Below, one piece after another: positions 1-6,403 of a stretch of 7,103 bases of DNA. This DNA is from Caldifarciminota bacterium. Its GTDB lineage: Bacteria > Hydrothermota > Tepidihabitantia > Tepidihabitantales > Tepidihabitantaceae. Below the pieces are notes generated by a model. The model saw only the letters and a list, made by a program, of their open reading frames with translations. It had not been told where the DNA came from and made no database searches. Each line of letters starts with the position of its first letter. Position 1 is the first letter of the stretch. Position numbers and translations under genes: made by a program. The stretch spans positions 1 through 7,103 of the forward strand of contig DSBX01000196.1 of NCBI GenBank assembly GCA_011049385.1. Reading direction: 5' to 3'.

Positions 1-9
1 ACTCCGCCC

Positions 10-393
10 TCACACTATCTTCTCCACCCGCCAGTCCGACCCGAGCCAAAGCCCGATGACCTCGGCGTCGAACTTCCAGCCCGCCACCGTCGCCACCGCC
101 CGGCGCAACTGCTCGAGCTGAACCTCCTTCGACACCGGGTTCCCGGCGCAATTCTCGTGCGCGACAACCGCGATGTGGTGCGACCCGTGCCTGCCGCAGG
201 AAATCTCCACCCGCCGGTGCACCGCCGCGCAGGTCGGGCACTCCGGCTCCTCGGCCAGCGTCTTCACCGGCCCGGGCTCGGTCACATTGTCAACGTACTC
301 GACCCCGCACTCCCGCCTCATCCACTCGATCACCGGCAACTGGGTCCGGCCGTCCATGCAGTTGATCGCGGTAGCGAATTCCTCACCGGCCAT
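10..393 (-). CDS. Small beta-carbonic-anhydrase-like zinc protein (127 aa)
   Basis: Beta-carbonic anhydrases hydrate CO2 to bicarbonate with a zinc held by Cys-His-Cys and an Asp/Arg dyad. This protein shows both hallmark motifs: C-x-D-x-R at residues 12-16 (C12, D14, R16) and H-x-x-C at 79-82 (H79, C82). The stretch EPGPVKTL near residue 39-46 and AGNPV at 83-87 also look family-like. At 127 aa it is far shorter than typical beta-class enzymes (about 200 aa), so catalysis is not assured; it may be a reduced homologue with another role. An extra C52-x2-C55 and C66-x2-H69 set could form a second metal site. The ATG at 393 is preceded by AGAGGAG at 406-400 with a 6-nt spacer. Its start overlaps the end of the upstream membrane-protein gene by 11 bp, implying translational coupling. 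No signal peptide is visible, so it is probably cytosolic. Family assignment is fairly sure; function is not. Confidence 0.8.
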   Translation of the reverse strand: MAGEEFATAINCMDGRTQLPVIEWMRRECGVEYVDNVTEPGPVKTLAEEPECPTCAAVHRRVEISCGRHGSHHIAVVAHENCAGNPVSKEVQLEQLRRAVATVAGWKFDAEVIGLWLGSDWRVEKIV

Positions 394-2575
394 CAGCGGC
401 TCCTCTCTTCCTGCGCCGGCGCCGCACCGGCGCCAGCATCATAACAACACATCCCATGAGCGCCAGCACGCTCACCGGCAACAGCGCCCGGCGCGCGCGC
501 CCGAGCGGCGCGGTCACGCTCACCTCGCGGCTCCCGGCCGGACAGCGCAGGTACACGAACCCGTCCGCGGTCCGCGCGAACGCGACCGGCTCGCCGTCCA
601 GCCGCACATCAAGATACGGGTACCAGCTCACCGCCAGCCTCAGCCAGCAGTCGCTTTCGGCCTCGAGCCGGACACTCACCCGGTCGTGCCGCACCTGCTG
701 TTCCCGCACCGACACTGCGCCCGTACCGGGCAGGGAATCATACGCCGCGCCCCGCACCGGGATGGTGCTGATTGTGCCGCTTTCCGGGTCCAGTTCGAGC
801 CCGGCGAGCAGTTCCTGCCAGTCCCCGGCGTACTCCATCGTCCGGGCCCGCGCCGCGCCGGCCCCGGCCACCGGCCGCAGTACCCGGGAACCGAGCGCGA
901 GCGGCGCGCCGGTCGGGCCGAACACCAGCGCCGGCCTCCGGTCCGCGCGCAGGAACCGGTCGTCCCAGCCTATCCCCGGCTTGGTCATCACCAGGCCCTG
1001 CCCGGCCCGGGCCGCGGGCGTGATGACGTGGCTCACCCCGGCCAGCGCCAGCGCCTTCAGAGTTGCGTCCGAAAGCTCGTGCCGGGCCGGGTCGCCCAGG
1101 TCCGCGGCCGCGAATCCGGCCCACGGGTAGACGTACATCATCGAGCGCGGCGCGAACTGGTGGAACGGGGGCCCGAACGGTGAGCCGAACCCGCCGAACA
1201 GATAGCCCAGCGCCGGGTACACCGCCAGCCGCGGGTAATCGTCAACCGTCGCCACCGCCTCGTGCACGTCGAGCACGCGCGGCGACGGCCGGTCCGGGAT
1301 CAACCCGTACAGCTCGAGCCGCACCGGCAAGCCGCGCTCCGGCGCGAGGTAACGGATCCCGCCGATGAACGGCAGGCTGTCCGCCCCGAGCACCAGCGCC
1401 AGCCCGGCCAGTACCAGCGCCCGGCCGGGCCGGGCCGCCAGCCGCTCCACCCCGAACGCGGCCAGCCCCGCGCACCCGAACACCGCCAGCACCAGCGCCC
1501 GGCCCGGCGGCATCCCGGTTGGCACCAGCCCGAGCCAGCCCGCGGGCCAGGTCGCCAGCACCGCCAGCCCCAGCGTGGCGAAGAACGGCGCGGCAAGGCT
1601 CGTCTCGCCCCTGCGCCCGCGCGCCACGAGCAGAAAGCCGGACGCCAACGCGCCCAACACCACGCTCAGGCCGAAGTAGAACCCGCGATACCCCTCTCCC
1701 CCGCTCAAGGGCCAGAGCAGGACGCCGAGGTCCGGCATCGGCACCCCCAGCGGCAGGACCGGGTACAGGTGCGCCCGGTACTCAAGCAGGAACGGCACGA
1801 CAAAGAACCCGGCCACCAGCAACGCCGGTACGATAGCGCCGGCCAACCCGAAGACCCGGCGCTTCCGGCCCGGCCCGGCGAGGAACGCGGCCGCGCCGGC
1901 CGCGGCCCCGGCCAGGAGCGCGTAGAACGGGTGCGTCAGCACCAAGAGGCCGAGCGAAAGCCCGCACAGCGCCAGTCCGCGCCGCAGACCGCCCGGCGCG
2001 TCGGCCCGGCCCAGCCAATCAAGGCCGAGGAACAGAAGCGGCAGGAACAGGTACACCAGCGCCTGGGGCAGGTTCGCCTCGGTCACCAGGCTCACCAGCC
2101 GCCACGGCATCAACAGGTACACGGCCGCGCCCAGCCCGGCCGCGGGCAGGGAAACCCGGCGCCGGAGCAGGGCCAGCATCGCCCAGCCGGACAGCGCCTG
2201 CAAAACGAAAAGCAGGACCTTCAAGGTCCAGACCGGGTCGCCGACGACAAGCTGGAGCGCGCCGCTACACAGCGCGAACAGCGGACCGTAGAAACGGAGC
2301 AGGGGAAACCCGCCGTAGAACAGGAACGTCCAGAATGGGGAACTGCCGGACCTGAGCGTCTCCGCCACCGCCTGCTGGCGGACCAGGTGCGGCCAGACGT
2401 CTACCGCGCCGATCAGCCCGGGCCGGAGCAGGACGACCGCGCAGGCCGCGACTGCGCCGGCCAGCGGCCCGATGCCCCACGCCAGCTCGGCCCGCGTCCG
2501 AGTCACACCTCCACCGGAACTCGAACGACCGACTCTGCGCACCGCCAAGTTTGACCGACCATACCGCAACGTCAA
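383..2575 (-). CDS. Large polytopic membrane protein, YfhO / PTPS-related GT-C-like
   Basis: The protein has up to 730 residues and about eleven or twelve hydrophobic segments between residues 35 and 400. A soluble, probably extracytoplasmic region follows (about 405-695), then one last membrane helix (about 697-716) and a very basic tail. Family-like features are an Asp in the first loop (D59), the segment around 80-100 (PFWTFLFYGGFPLLRFYGPL), and a C-terminal beta-rich module with WYPYLDVRLDGE at 651-662. Known families with this plan (YfhO, PTPS-related membrane proteins) resemble GT-C glycosyltransferases that use lipid-linked sugars, but the substrate here cannot be inferred. The start is uncertain. 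The longest frame begins with TTG at 2575, 11 nt after a GGAG. A GTG at 2506 directly precedes the first hydrophobic segment, but its GGAGG is only 1 nt away. The first 23 residues look poorly constrained, so the true start may be downstream. The gene overlaps the carbonic-anhydrase-like gene by 11 bp. Confidence 0.85.
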   Translation of the reverse strand: MTLRYGRSNLAVRRVGRSSSGGGVTRTRAELAWGIGPLAGAVAACAVVLLRPGLIGAVDVWPHLVRQQAVAETLRSGSSPFWTFLFYGGFPLLRFYGPLFALCSGALQLVVGDPVWTLKVLLFVLQALSGWAMLALLRRRVSLPAAGLGAAVYLLMPWRLVSLVTEANLPQALVYLFLPLLFLGLDWLGRADAPGGLRRGLALCGLSLGLLVLTHPFYALLAGAAAGAAAFLAGPGRKRRVFGLAGAIVPALLVAGFFVVPFLLEYRAHLYPVLPLGVPMPDLGVLLWPLSGGEGYRGFYFGLSVVLGALASGFLLVARGRRGETSLAAPFFATLGLAVLATWPAGWLGLVPTGMPPGRALVLAVFGCAGLAAFGVERLAARPGRALVLAGLALVLGADSLPFIGGIRYLAPERGLPVRLELYGLIPDRPSPRVLDVHEAVATVDDYPRLAVYPALGYLFGGFGSPFGPPFHQFAPRSMMYVYPWAGFAAADLGDPARHELSDATLKALALAGVSHVITPAARAGQGLVMTKPGIGWDDRFLRADRRPALVFGPTGAPLALGSRVLRPVAGAGAARARTMEYAGDWQELLAGLELDPESGTISTIPVRGAAYDSLPGTGAVSVREQQVRHDRVSVRLEAESDCWLRLAVSWYPYLDVRLDGEPVAFARTADGFVYLRCPAGSREVSVTAPLGRARRALLPVSVLALMGCVVMMLAPVRRRRRKRGAADGR

Positions 2576-2650
2576 GCTCGGTTCATCTCCGCTCCTTCGC
2601 CCTGCGGTCTTCGTTCCGGGAGTGCCCCGCCTATGCTTCGCGTCTCGTTG
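2576..2650. other. Intergenic spacer upstream of the membrane-protein gene
   Basis: This is the rest of the only non-coding gap in the window. On the minus strand it ends in a purine-rich stretch (GGAGCGGAG) before a four-codon ATG frame that closes at a TGA overlapping the TTG proposed as the membrane-protein start. I see no tRNA, no clear sigma-70 promoter and no terminator with a U-tract. Any promoter for the two downstream genes would have to lie here or further up in selA. Confidence 0.4.
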
Positions 2651-2728
2651 CTACTGCTCGAACTGAATCTCCACACGCTTGCGGTTCTCGACGCGCACGT
2701 GGTGCGCGATGAACAAGGACAGGCCTCG
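2651..2728 (-). other. In-frame open continuation after the selA TGA
   Basis: Directly after the selA TGA the same frame runs 25 more codons to a TAG at 2653-2651. The translation includes HHVRVENRKRVEIQFEQ, and about 22 of 25 codons end in G or C, like the real genes here. The other two frames give Ser/Cys/Arg-rich nonsense. The stretch resembles the 3' end of a protein, loosely the C-terminus of a large serine recombinase. It could be a gene-end remnant, a readthrough extension of SelA, or chance. I saw no independent start or ribosome binding site for it. Confidence 0.3.
2692..2708 (-). repeat. Perfect 7-bp hairpin 20 nt after the selA stop
   Basis: CGCGCAC and GTGCGCG flank a CAC triloop, a strong compact hairpin. 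No U-run follows, so a Rho-independent terminator is unlikely. Its distance from the TGA falls in the range described for bacterial SECIS elements, but the loop lacks the guanine expected in its first two positions. It might only stabilise the 3' end, or may be chance. Confidence 0.45.
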
Positions 2729-4189
2729 TCACTTCCCGGACGCACGGTCCGCGGACGATGGACCCGGGATGCGACACGCGAAGCGTGTGCTGCTGCATAC
2801 CAGAACCGCGGTGAGCGCGCGGGCAAGACACGGAACATCGGACCGGTCGAGAGTGCGGAAGTCGAGCAGGTACTCGTCGTCCTCGATGCGGCCGAAGACC
2901 GGCGGTGAGTGCAGACGCATCCTTCGAGCGAGTTCTTCAAGGCCCATCTTCTTCGGCCGAATCGCCACCGCCCGGGATTCAAGGCTCTCCGTCGCCAACG
3001 CGCCGCCGCCGAACTCGCTCCGGCAGGGCCGGACCCGGACTTCGGCCGCGTCCCCAAGCGGACCGCGCACCCTTCGGGCAAGTGCCTGCGCTTCTCTCTG
3101 CATCTCCGCCACCGGCTTGAGCAGGATGCGGTAGAGAACGTGCTCTTCCAGCGCCCGGGGCTCGTCAAGGAAAAGCGTGAGCGTCCGTTCCAGCACCGCG
3201 AAGCTGAGCTTGTCGAGCCGGAGCGCCCTGCTCAGCGGATGCTTCTTCATCGGCCCGACCACGTCCTTCCGGCCGACGATGATACCGGCCTGGCAGGCGC
3301 CGATGAGCTTGTCGCCCGAGAAGCAGGCCACCGCCGCGCCCGCGGCCATTGACTCGCTGACCAGCGGCTCGCGGGGCAGGCCGAACCGGGCGAGGTCCAC
3401 CAGCGCACCCGAACCGAGGTCGTCCAGCACCGGTACCCCGCGCTCGCGCCCGAGCGCGACCAGTTCGTCAAGCCCGACCTCTTTGGTGAAGCCCCGTATG
3501 CGGTAGTTGGAGGTGTGCACCCGGAGCAGGGCCGCGGTGTTCGGGGTGATGGCGTCGGCGTAGTCGCGCAGGTGGGTGCGGTTGGTCGTGCCGACCTCGA
3601 CCATCGTACAGCCGGACTGCTTCATCACGTCCGGGATGCGGAACGCGCCGCCGATTTCGATGAGCTGTCCGCGCGAGACGACGACTTCGCGGCCCGCGGC
3701 CATGGACGAAAGAATGAGCAGGGTCGCGGCGCAGTTGTTGTTGACAACGTGGGCGGCCTCGGCGCCGGTGAGCTCACTGAGCAGGGACTCGACGTGCGCG
3801 CCCCGACTGCCCCGGCGACCGGTCTCGCGGTCCACCTCGAGCGAGCTGAACCCGGCGCTGACGTCGGCGAGCGCTTCCCGGGCGGCGCGGCAGAGCGGCG
3901 CCCGGCCCAGCCCGGTGTGGAGCACGACCCCGAGCCCGTTGACGACCCGGGTCAGCGTCGGCCGGGCCTCACGCCGAAGCCGGCCTTCGAGCTCGGCGGT
4001 GTCGTAGGCAACTTCCCCACCCGCAACCAGCGCGGCCCGGACTTCGGCAAGGTAGGTCCTGACCACCCGCACCGCCAGCCGGGACGGCACCTGTGCCAGC
4101 ACCGGCGCGAGCGCCGGGTCGGCCAGCGCCTTCTCAACCGCGGGCAGGGCCCGGAGCCGGGCCTGCTTCCCCACGTCGCTCTGGCTCAT
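2729..4189 (-). CDS. selA: L-seryl-tRNA(Sec) selenium transferase SelA
   Basis: SelA is a PLP enzyme that converts Ser-tRNA(Sec) to Sec-tRNA(Sec) using selenophosphate, for UGA-directed selenocysteine insertion. The N-terminal tRNA-binding region (RLRALPAVEKAL, 11-22) is followed by the fold-type I PLP domain. The PLP lysine is K294 in SGDKLIGACQAG (291-302), next to D293. The conserved HPLSRALRLDKL segment (317-328) supplies arginines R321 and R324. The usual N-x-T-G...HTNLGR motif reads NGLGVVLHTGLGR (84-96), with Thr to Leu and Asn to Gly changes. Homology appears to end near residue 463, the length of E. coli SelA. The last 23 residues (464-486) are an unfamiliar Cys/Ser/Arg-rich tail encoded by inverted-repeat-rich DNA. 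The start is the ATG at 4189, with a strong AGGAGG at 4200-4195 that overlaps the mcsB stop codon, so translation is probably coupled. No selB, selC or selD is in the window. Confidence 0.95.
   Translation of the reverse strand: MSQSDVGKQARLRALPAVEKALADPALAPVLAQVPSRLAVRVVRTYLAEVRAALVAGGEVAYDTAELEGRLRREARPTLTRVVNGLGVVLHTGLGRAPLCRAAREALADVSAGFSSLEVDRETGRRGSRGAHVESLLSELTGAEAAHVVNNNCAATLLILSSMAAGREVVVSRGQLIEIGGAFRIPDVMKQSGCTMVEVGTTNRTHLRDYADAITPNTAALLRVHTSNYRIRGFTKEVGLDELVALGRERGVPVLDDLGSGALVDLARFGLPREPLVSESMAAGAAVACFSGDKLIGACQAGIIVGRKDVVGPMKKHPLSRALRLDKLSFAVLERTLTLFLDEPRALEEHVLYRILLKPVAEMQREAQALARRVRGPLGDAAEVRVRPCRSEFGGGALATESLESRAVAIRPKKMGLEELARRMRLHSPPVFGRIEDDEYLLDFRTLDRSDVPCLARALTAVLVCSSTRFACRIPGPSSADRASGK
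2735..2768 (-). repeat. Interrupted stem-loop over the last codons of selA
   Basis: On the minus strand, CCCGG at 2768-2764 can pair with CCGGG at 2739-2735, and an inner GTCC/GGAC stem can extend it. The stretch also contains the 10-bp perfect palindrome GTCCGCGGAC at 2747-2756. GC-rich DNA often yields such pairings by chance, so this is only suggestive of structure near the stop codon. Confidence 0.35.
2774..2788 (-). repeat. Perfect 6-bp inverted repeat in the selA tail
   Basis: ACACGC and GCGTGT flank a 3-nt loop. On the transcript this lies about 12 nt after the codon for residue 463, where SelA homology normally ends. It is followed by G/C-rich sequence and no U-tract, so it is not a standard intrinsic terminator. 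It could be a relic of a 3' untranslated hairpin now inside the reading frame. Confidence 0.5.
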
Positions 4190-4194
4190 TTCGT

Positions 4195-4200
4195 CCTCCT
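4195..4200 (-). promoter_or_regulatory. selA ribosome binding site overlapping mcsB stop
   Basis: AGGAGG lies 5 nt before the selA ATG. Its first base is the final A of the mcsB TGA at 4202-4200. This fixes the selA start and suggests that ribosomes finishing mcsB re-initiate on selA. Confidence 0.8.
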
Positions 4201-5243
4201 CACGGCTGGACCAGCGTGTCCCGGACCAGCGCCGCGCGACGCTCGTCGCGCTCTTCGGGCTTCAGTCGCTCGCCGAGCATCGCCTGCAGGTTCTCGGGCC
4301 GGACCAGGACCAGCAGGCGGTTCACGACCTCGGTCTTGAGTTCATTGATGACGCCAAGCGCGACCCCGAGCCGGACGTTGGCGAGAAGGTTTATCGCCTC
4401 GCCGGAACTAAGAATCCGCGCACTGCGCAGGAGCGCCAGGGACCGGAAAACCTTGTCCTCAACCTCGACCCGCAGGTGCTCGACGAGGTACTCGCGAGCC
4501 TTGTGCTCGTGTTCGACTATCTGACGGGTGGTGTTCGTCACCGTTTCCAGTATCTCGGTCTCGGACAGCCCGAGCGTGCGCTGGTTGGAAACTTGAAAGA
4601 AGTTCCCGCGCGTTTCCGAACCCTCGCCGTACAGCCCGCGCACGACCAACCCGACACTGACCGCACCGCGCAGGACCTTCTCGATTTCCCGGGTCAGCAC
4701 CAACCCGGGCAGGTGCACCAGCACCGACGCCCGCATGCCGGTACCGAGATTGGTCGGACAGGCGGTGAGGTAGCCGTACTCGGGCAGGTAGGCGTAGCCG
4801 AGGTCGTCCTCGAGCCGCTCGTCGAGCTTCGCCGCCGCCTCGTAGGCGGCGGGCATGTTCAACCCCGAGTCAAGCGCCTGGAGCCGGATGTGGTCTTCCT
4901 CGTTGACCATCAAACTCAGGGTCTCATCCCGGGAGACGTAGAGTCCGCGCTTGAGTCCGGACTTGACGAAGTCGGGCGAGACCAGGTGCCGTTCGAGCAG
5001 GAACCCGCCACGCTCCTCGGTGAGCTGTTCATCGTCAACGAACCCGCCGCTGTCAAGGTAGCCCGCCTCCTGGAGCACCCAGCGCACCGCGCCGACGACC
5101 CGGGCCTGGTCCGCGGGCCGGGCCTTGATGCCGAAGGGCACGTCATCCAGATTCCGGGCGAGCCGCACCCGGGTCGAGACGACGACACCGATTTCCGGCC
5201 CCGAGCCGTCGAGCCAGCGCCCGACCCGGTCAGCGGCGAGCAT
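4200..5243 (-). CDS. mcsB: Protein arginine kinase McsB
   Basis: McsB transfers phosphate from ATP to protein arginines; in Bacillus, phosphoarginine marks proteins for the ClpCP protease. The 347-aa product is close to the 363 aa of B. subtilis McsB. Phosphagen-kinase motifs are all visible: STRVR (23-27, nucleotide contact), NEEDHIRLQ (114-122, catalytic acids E115/E116), ACPTNLGTGMRAS (161-173, with C162) and the glycine-rich GLYGEGSETRGNFFQVSN (203-220). The C-terminal RDERRA at 332-337 matches the RDXXRA phosphoarginine-binding motif used for allosteric activation in Firmicute McsB. The frame stays open upstream to a GTG at 5465, but those 74 residues are non-homologous Arg-rich sequence overlapping mcsA. 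The ATG at 5243, with GGAG 4 nt ahead, fits the family's start. It overlaps the mcsA end by 14 bp, the usual tight mcsA-mcsB pairing. No ctsR or clpC is adjacent. Confidence 0.95.
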   Translation of the reverse strand: MLAADRVGRWLDGSGPEIGVVVSTRVRLARNLDDVPFGIKARPADQARVVGAVRWVLQEAGYLDSGGFVDDEQLTEERGGFLLERHLVSPDFVKSGLKRGLYVSRDETLSLMVNEEDHIRLQALDSGLNMPAAYEAAAKLDERLEDDLGYAYLPEYGYLTACPTNLGTGMRASVLVHLPGLVLTREIEKVLRGAVSVGLVVRGLYGEGSETRGNFFQVSNQRTLGLSETEILETVTNTTRQIVEHEHKAREYLVEHLRVEVEDKVFRSLALLRSARILSSGEAINLLANVRLGVALGVINELKTEVVNRLLVLVRPENLQAMLGERLKPEERDERRAALVRDTLVQP

Positions 5244-5727
5244 TCTTCTCCGCCTTGCCCAATTCGTCGCGCAGGCGGGCCGCCTGCTCGTAATCCTCGG
5301 CCGCGATGGCCGCCTCCAGCTCCGCCCGCAGACGCACCAGCGCCATCTGGTCGCGCGCCCGTCGTCGGCCGGCCTTCGCGGCCCGGCCGACGTGCTGGAC
5401 CGCGCCCTGAATGCGACGGATGAGCGGCCGGAGCTTGTCGTCAAACGCCGGGTAGCAGCGGGCACAGCCGAGCCGACCCTTGCGCTTGAACTCGGCGAAG
5501 GTCATCCCGCAACCCGGGCAGACTATCGCCTCGTCGCCCTCGGCCACATCCCGCTTCATACCGGCCATTATCTCGGCGACACTGGTCGAGATTTTCCGGG
5601 CCTCGGTGAAACCGCGCACCTTGGCGCACTCGGCGCAGATCTCGATGTCGGCCGCGCCGGCCTTGTCCACCTGACGAACACGCAGAGTCGCGTCCCGCTC
5701 GCCGCAGATATCACACTTCCGGGCCAT
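5230..5727 (-). CDS. mcsA: McsA-like zinc-binding UVR-motif protein, McsB activator
   Basis: McsA is the zinc-binding partner that activates McsB arginine kinase in Firmicutes. The 165-aa product has two pairs of CxxC zinc motifs: C5/C8 with C31/C34, and C70/C73 with C88/C91. A basic linker (about 100-128) precedes a C-terminal UVR (UvrB/UvrC) motif at about 129-161, including AAEDYEQAARLRDEL at 142-156. This is the canonical McsA order. The frame extends upstream to a GTG at 5748, but the family start MARKCDICG matches the ATG at 5727, with GGAGG at 5735-5731 (a short 3-nt spacer). It overlaps the lolD end by 17 bp and the mcsB start by 14 bp, so all three are probably translated together. 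Adjacency to mcsB makes the McsA assignment firm over a generic UVR-domain protein. Confidence 0.92.
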   Translation of the reverse strand: MARKCDICGERDATLRVRQVDKAGAADIEICAECAKVRGFTEARKISTSVAEIMAGMKRDVAEGDEAIVCPGCGMTFAEFKRKGRLGCARCYPAFDDKLRPLIRRIQGAVQHVGRAAKAGRRRARDQMALVRLRAELEAAIAAEDYEQAARLRDELGKAEKNARR

Positions 5728-6403
5728 TGTCCTCCAACTTTCCCTCACGCAGCAGCAGGCGTCGCGCCGCCCGCCGGGCGAAATCCAGGTTGTGGGTCAC
5801 GACGACCAGCGCCGTGCCCCGCTCGCCGCTCAGCTTCTCAAAGAGCGCCATCAACTGCCGGGCCGAACCTGTGTCGAGATTCCCGGTCGGTTCGTCGGCG
5901 AGCAGGACCAGCGGGTCGTTGACCAGCGCGCGCGCCAGCGCCGCTTTCGCCTTCTCACCGCCGGAGAGTTGGGCCGGCCGGTGGTTGAGCCGGTTGGTGA
6001 ACTCGACCTCGGCCAACGCCCGCTCCGCCCGCTCCCAAGCCTCGCGCTCCGGCCGCCGGGCAACCAGGAGCGGAAGCGCGACGTTCTCCAGCACCGTGAA
6101 CTCGGCCATGAGATGGTGGAACTGGAACATGAAGCCGACCTTCTCATTACGGATTCCCGGCAGGCGCGAATCAGAATAACGGAAGATGTCCTCGCCCTCA
6201 AGCAGGACCGTGCCCGCGGTCGGCCGGTCGAGACCGCCGAGAATGTGCAGGAGGGTGGACTTGCCGGTGCCGGACGGCCCGACGATGGCCGCGAACTCGC
6301 CCCGGCCGAGACGAAAGTCCGCGCCCGACAATACTTCGAGCGTCTCCGGCCCGGTGCGGAACACCCGCCGGATGCCGCGGGCCTCGAGCGCGGCGTCACT
6401 CAT
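5711..6403 (-). CDS. lolD: Lipoprotein-releasing ABC transporter ATPase LolD
   Basis: LolD powers release of outer-membrane lipoproteins from the inner membrane to the LolA chaperone. This 230-aa nucleotide-binding protein has Walker A GPSGTGKST (42-50), the Q-loop at Q94 (FMFQFHHLM), signature LSGGE (146-150), Walker B VLLADEP (166-172) followed by TGNLD, and the switch histidine H204 in VVTHN. Length and the FRTGPETLEVLSG-type N-terminus fit the LolD/MacB branch. After the signature it reads KAKAALARAL, where most relatives have a Gln-Arg pair, a mild deviation. The ATG at 6403 lies inside the 3' end of the permease gene (8-bp overlap), with GAGG at 6416-6413. The adjacent LolC/E-type permease supports LolD over other ATPases of the family such as FtsE or MacB. 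Confidence 0.93.
   Translation of the reverse strand: MSDAALEARGIRRVFRTGPETLEVLSGADFRLGRGEFAAIVGPSGTGKSTLLHILGGLDRPTAGTVLLEGEDIFRYSDSRLPGIRNEKVGFMFQFHHLMAEFTVLENVALPLLVARRPEREAWERAERALAEVEFTNRLNHRPAQLSGGEKAKAALARALVNDPLVLLADEPTGNLDTGSARQLMALFEKLSGERGTALVVVTHNLDFARRAARRLLLREGKLEDNGPEV

Noticed and set aside
173..1183. 336-codon plus-strand open frame spanning two minus-strand genes
   Set aside because: Composition is Arg/Pro/His-rich and it runs antisense across the carbonic-anhydrase-like and membrane-protein genes, both of which have clear family motifs.
1262..2554. 430-codon plus-strand open frame opposite the membrane-protein gene
   Set aside because: Its translation is Arg/Gln/Pro-rich low-complexity sequence with no recognisable domain. 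It mirrors the GC-rich codons of the clear membrane-protein gene on the other strand.
2505..2600. Possible tRNA T-arm (GTTCGAGTTC) or TTGACG -35 box before the membrane-protein gene
   Set aside because: The flanking bases do not form a 5-bp T-stem and no cloverleaf can be drawn. The TTGACG has no acceptable -10 hexamer at 16-18 nt spacing.
2692..2788. Intrinsic terminator after selA
   Set aside because: The hairpins are real as inverted repeats, but none is followed by a U-tract on the minus-strand transcript.
2572..3168. 198-codon minus-strand frame overlapping the 3' end of selA and the spacer
   Set aside because: It is Ser/Arg/Cys-rich with no motif, out of frame with conserved SelA sequence. 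It is open only because of high GC.
3515..4339. 274-codon plus-strand open frame antisense to selA and mcsB
   Set aside because: No domain or motif is seen. It overlaps two genes with unambiguous catalytic motifs on the opposite strand.
4476..5423. 315-codon plus-strand open frame antisense to mcsB and mcsA
   Set aside because: It is a GC-driven shadow frame with no protein family features.
5244..5465. 74-residue N-terminal extension of McsB
   Set aside because: The extension is Arg/Ser-rich, lies within mcsA in another frame, and has no counterpart in the McsB family. The ATG at 5243 fits length and ribosome binding site.
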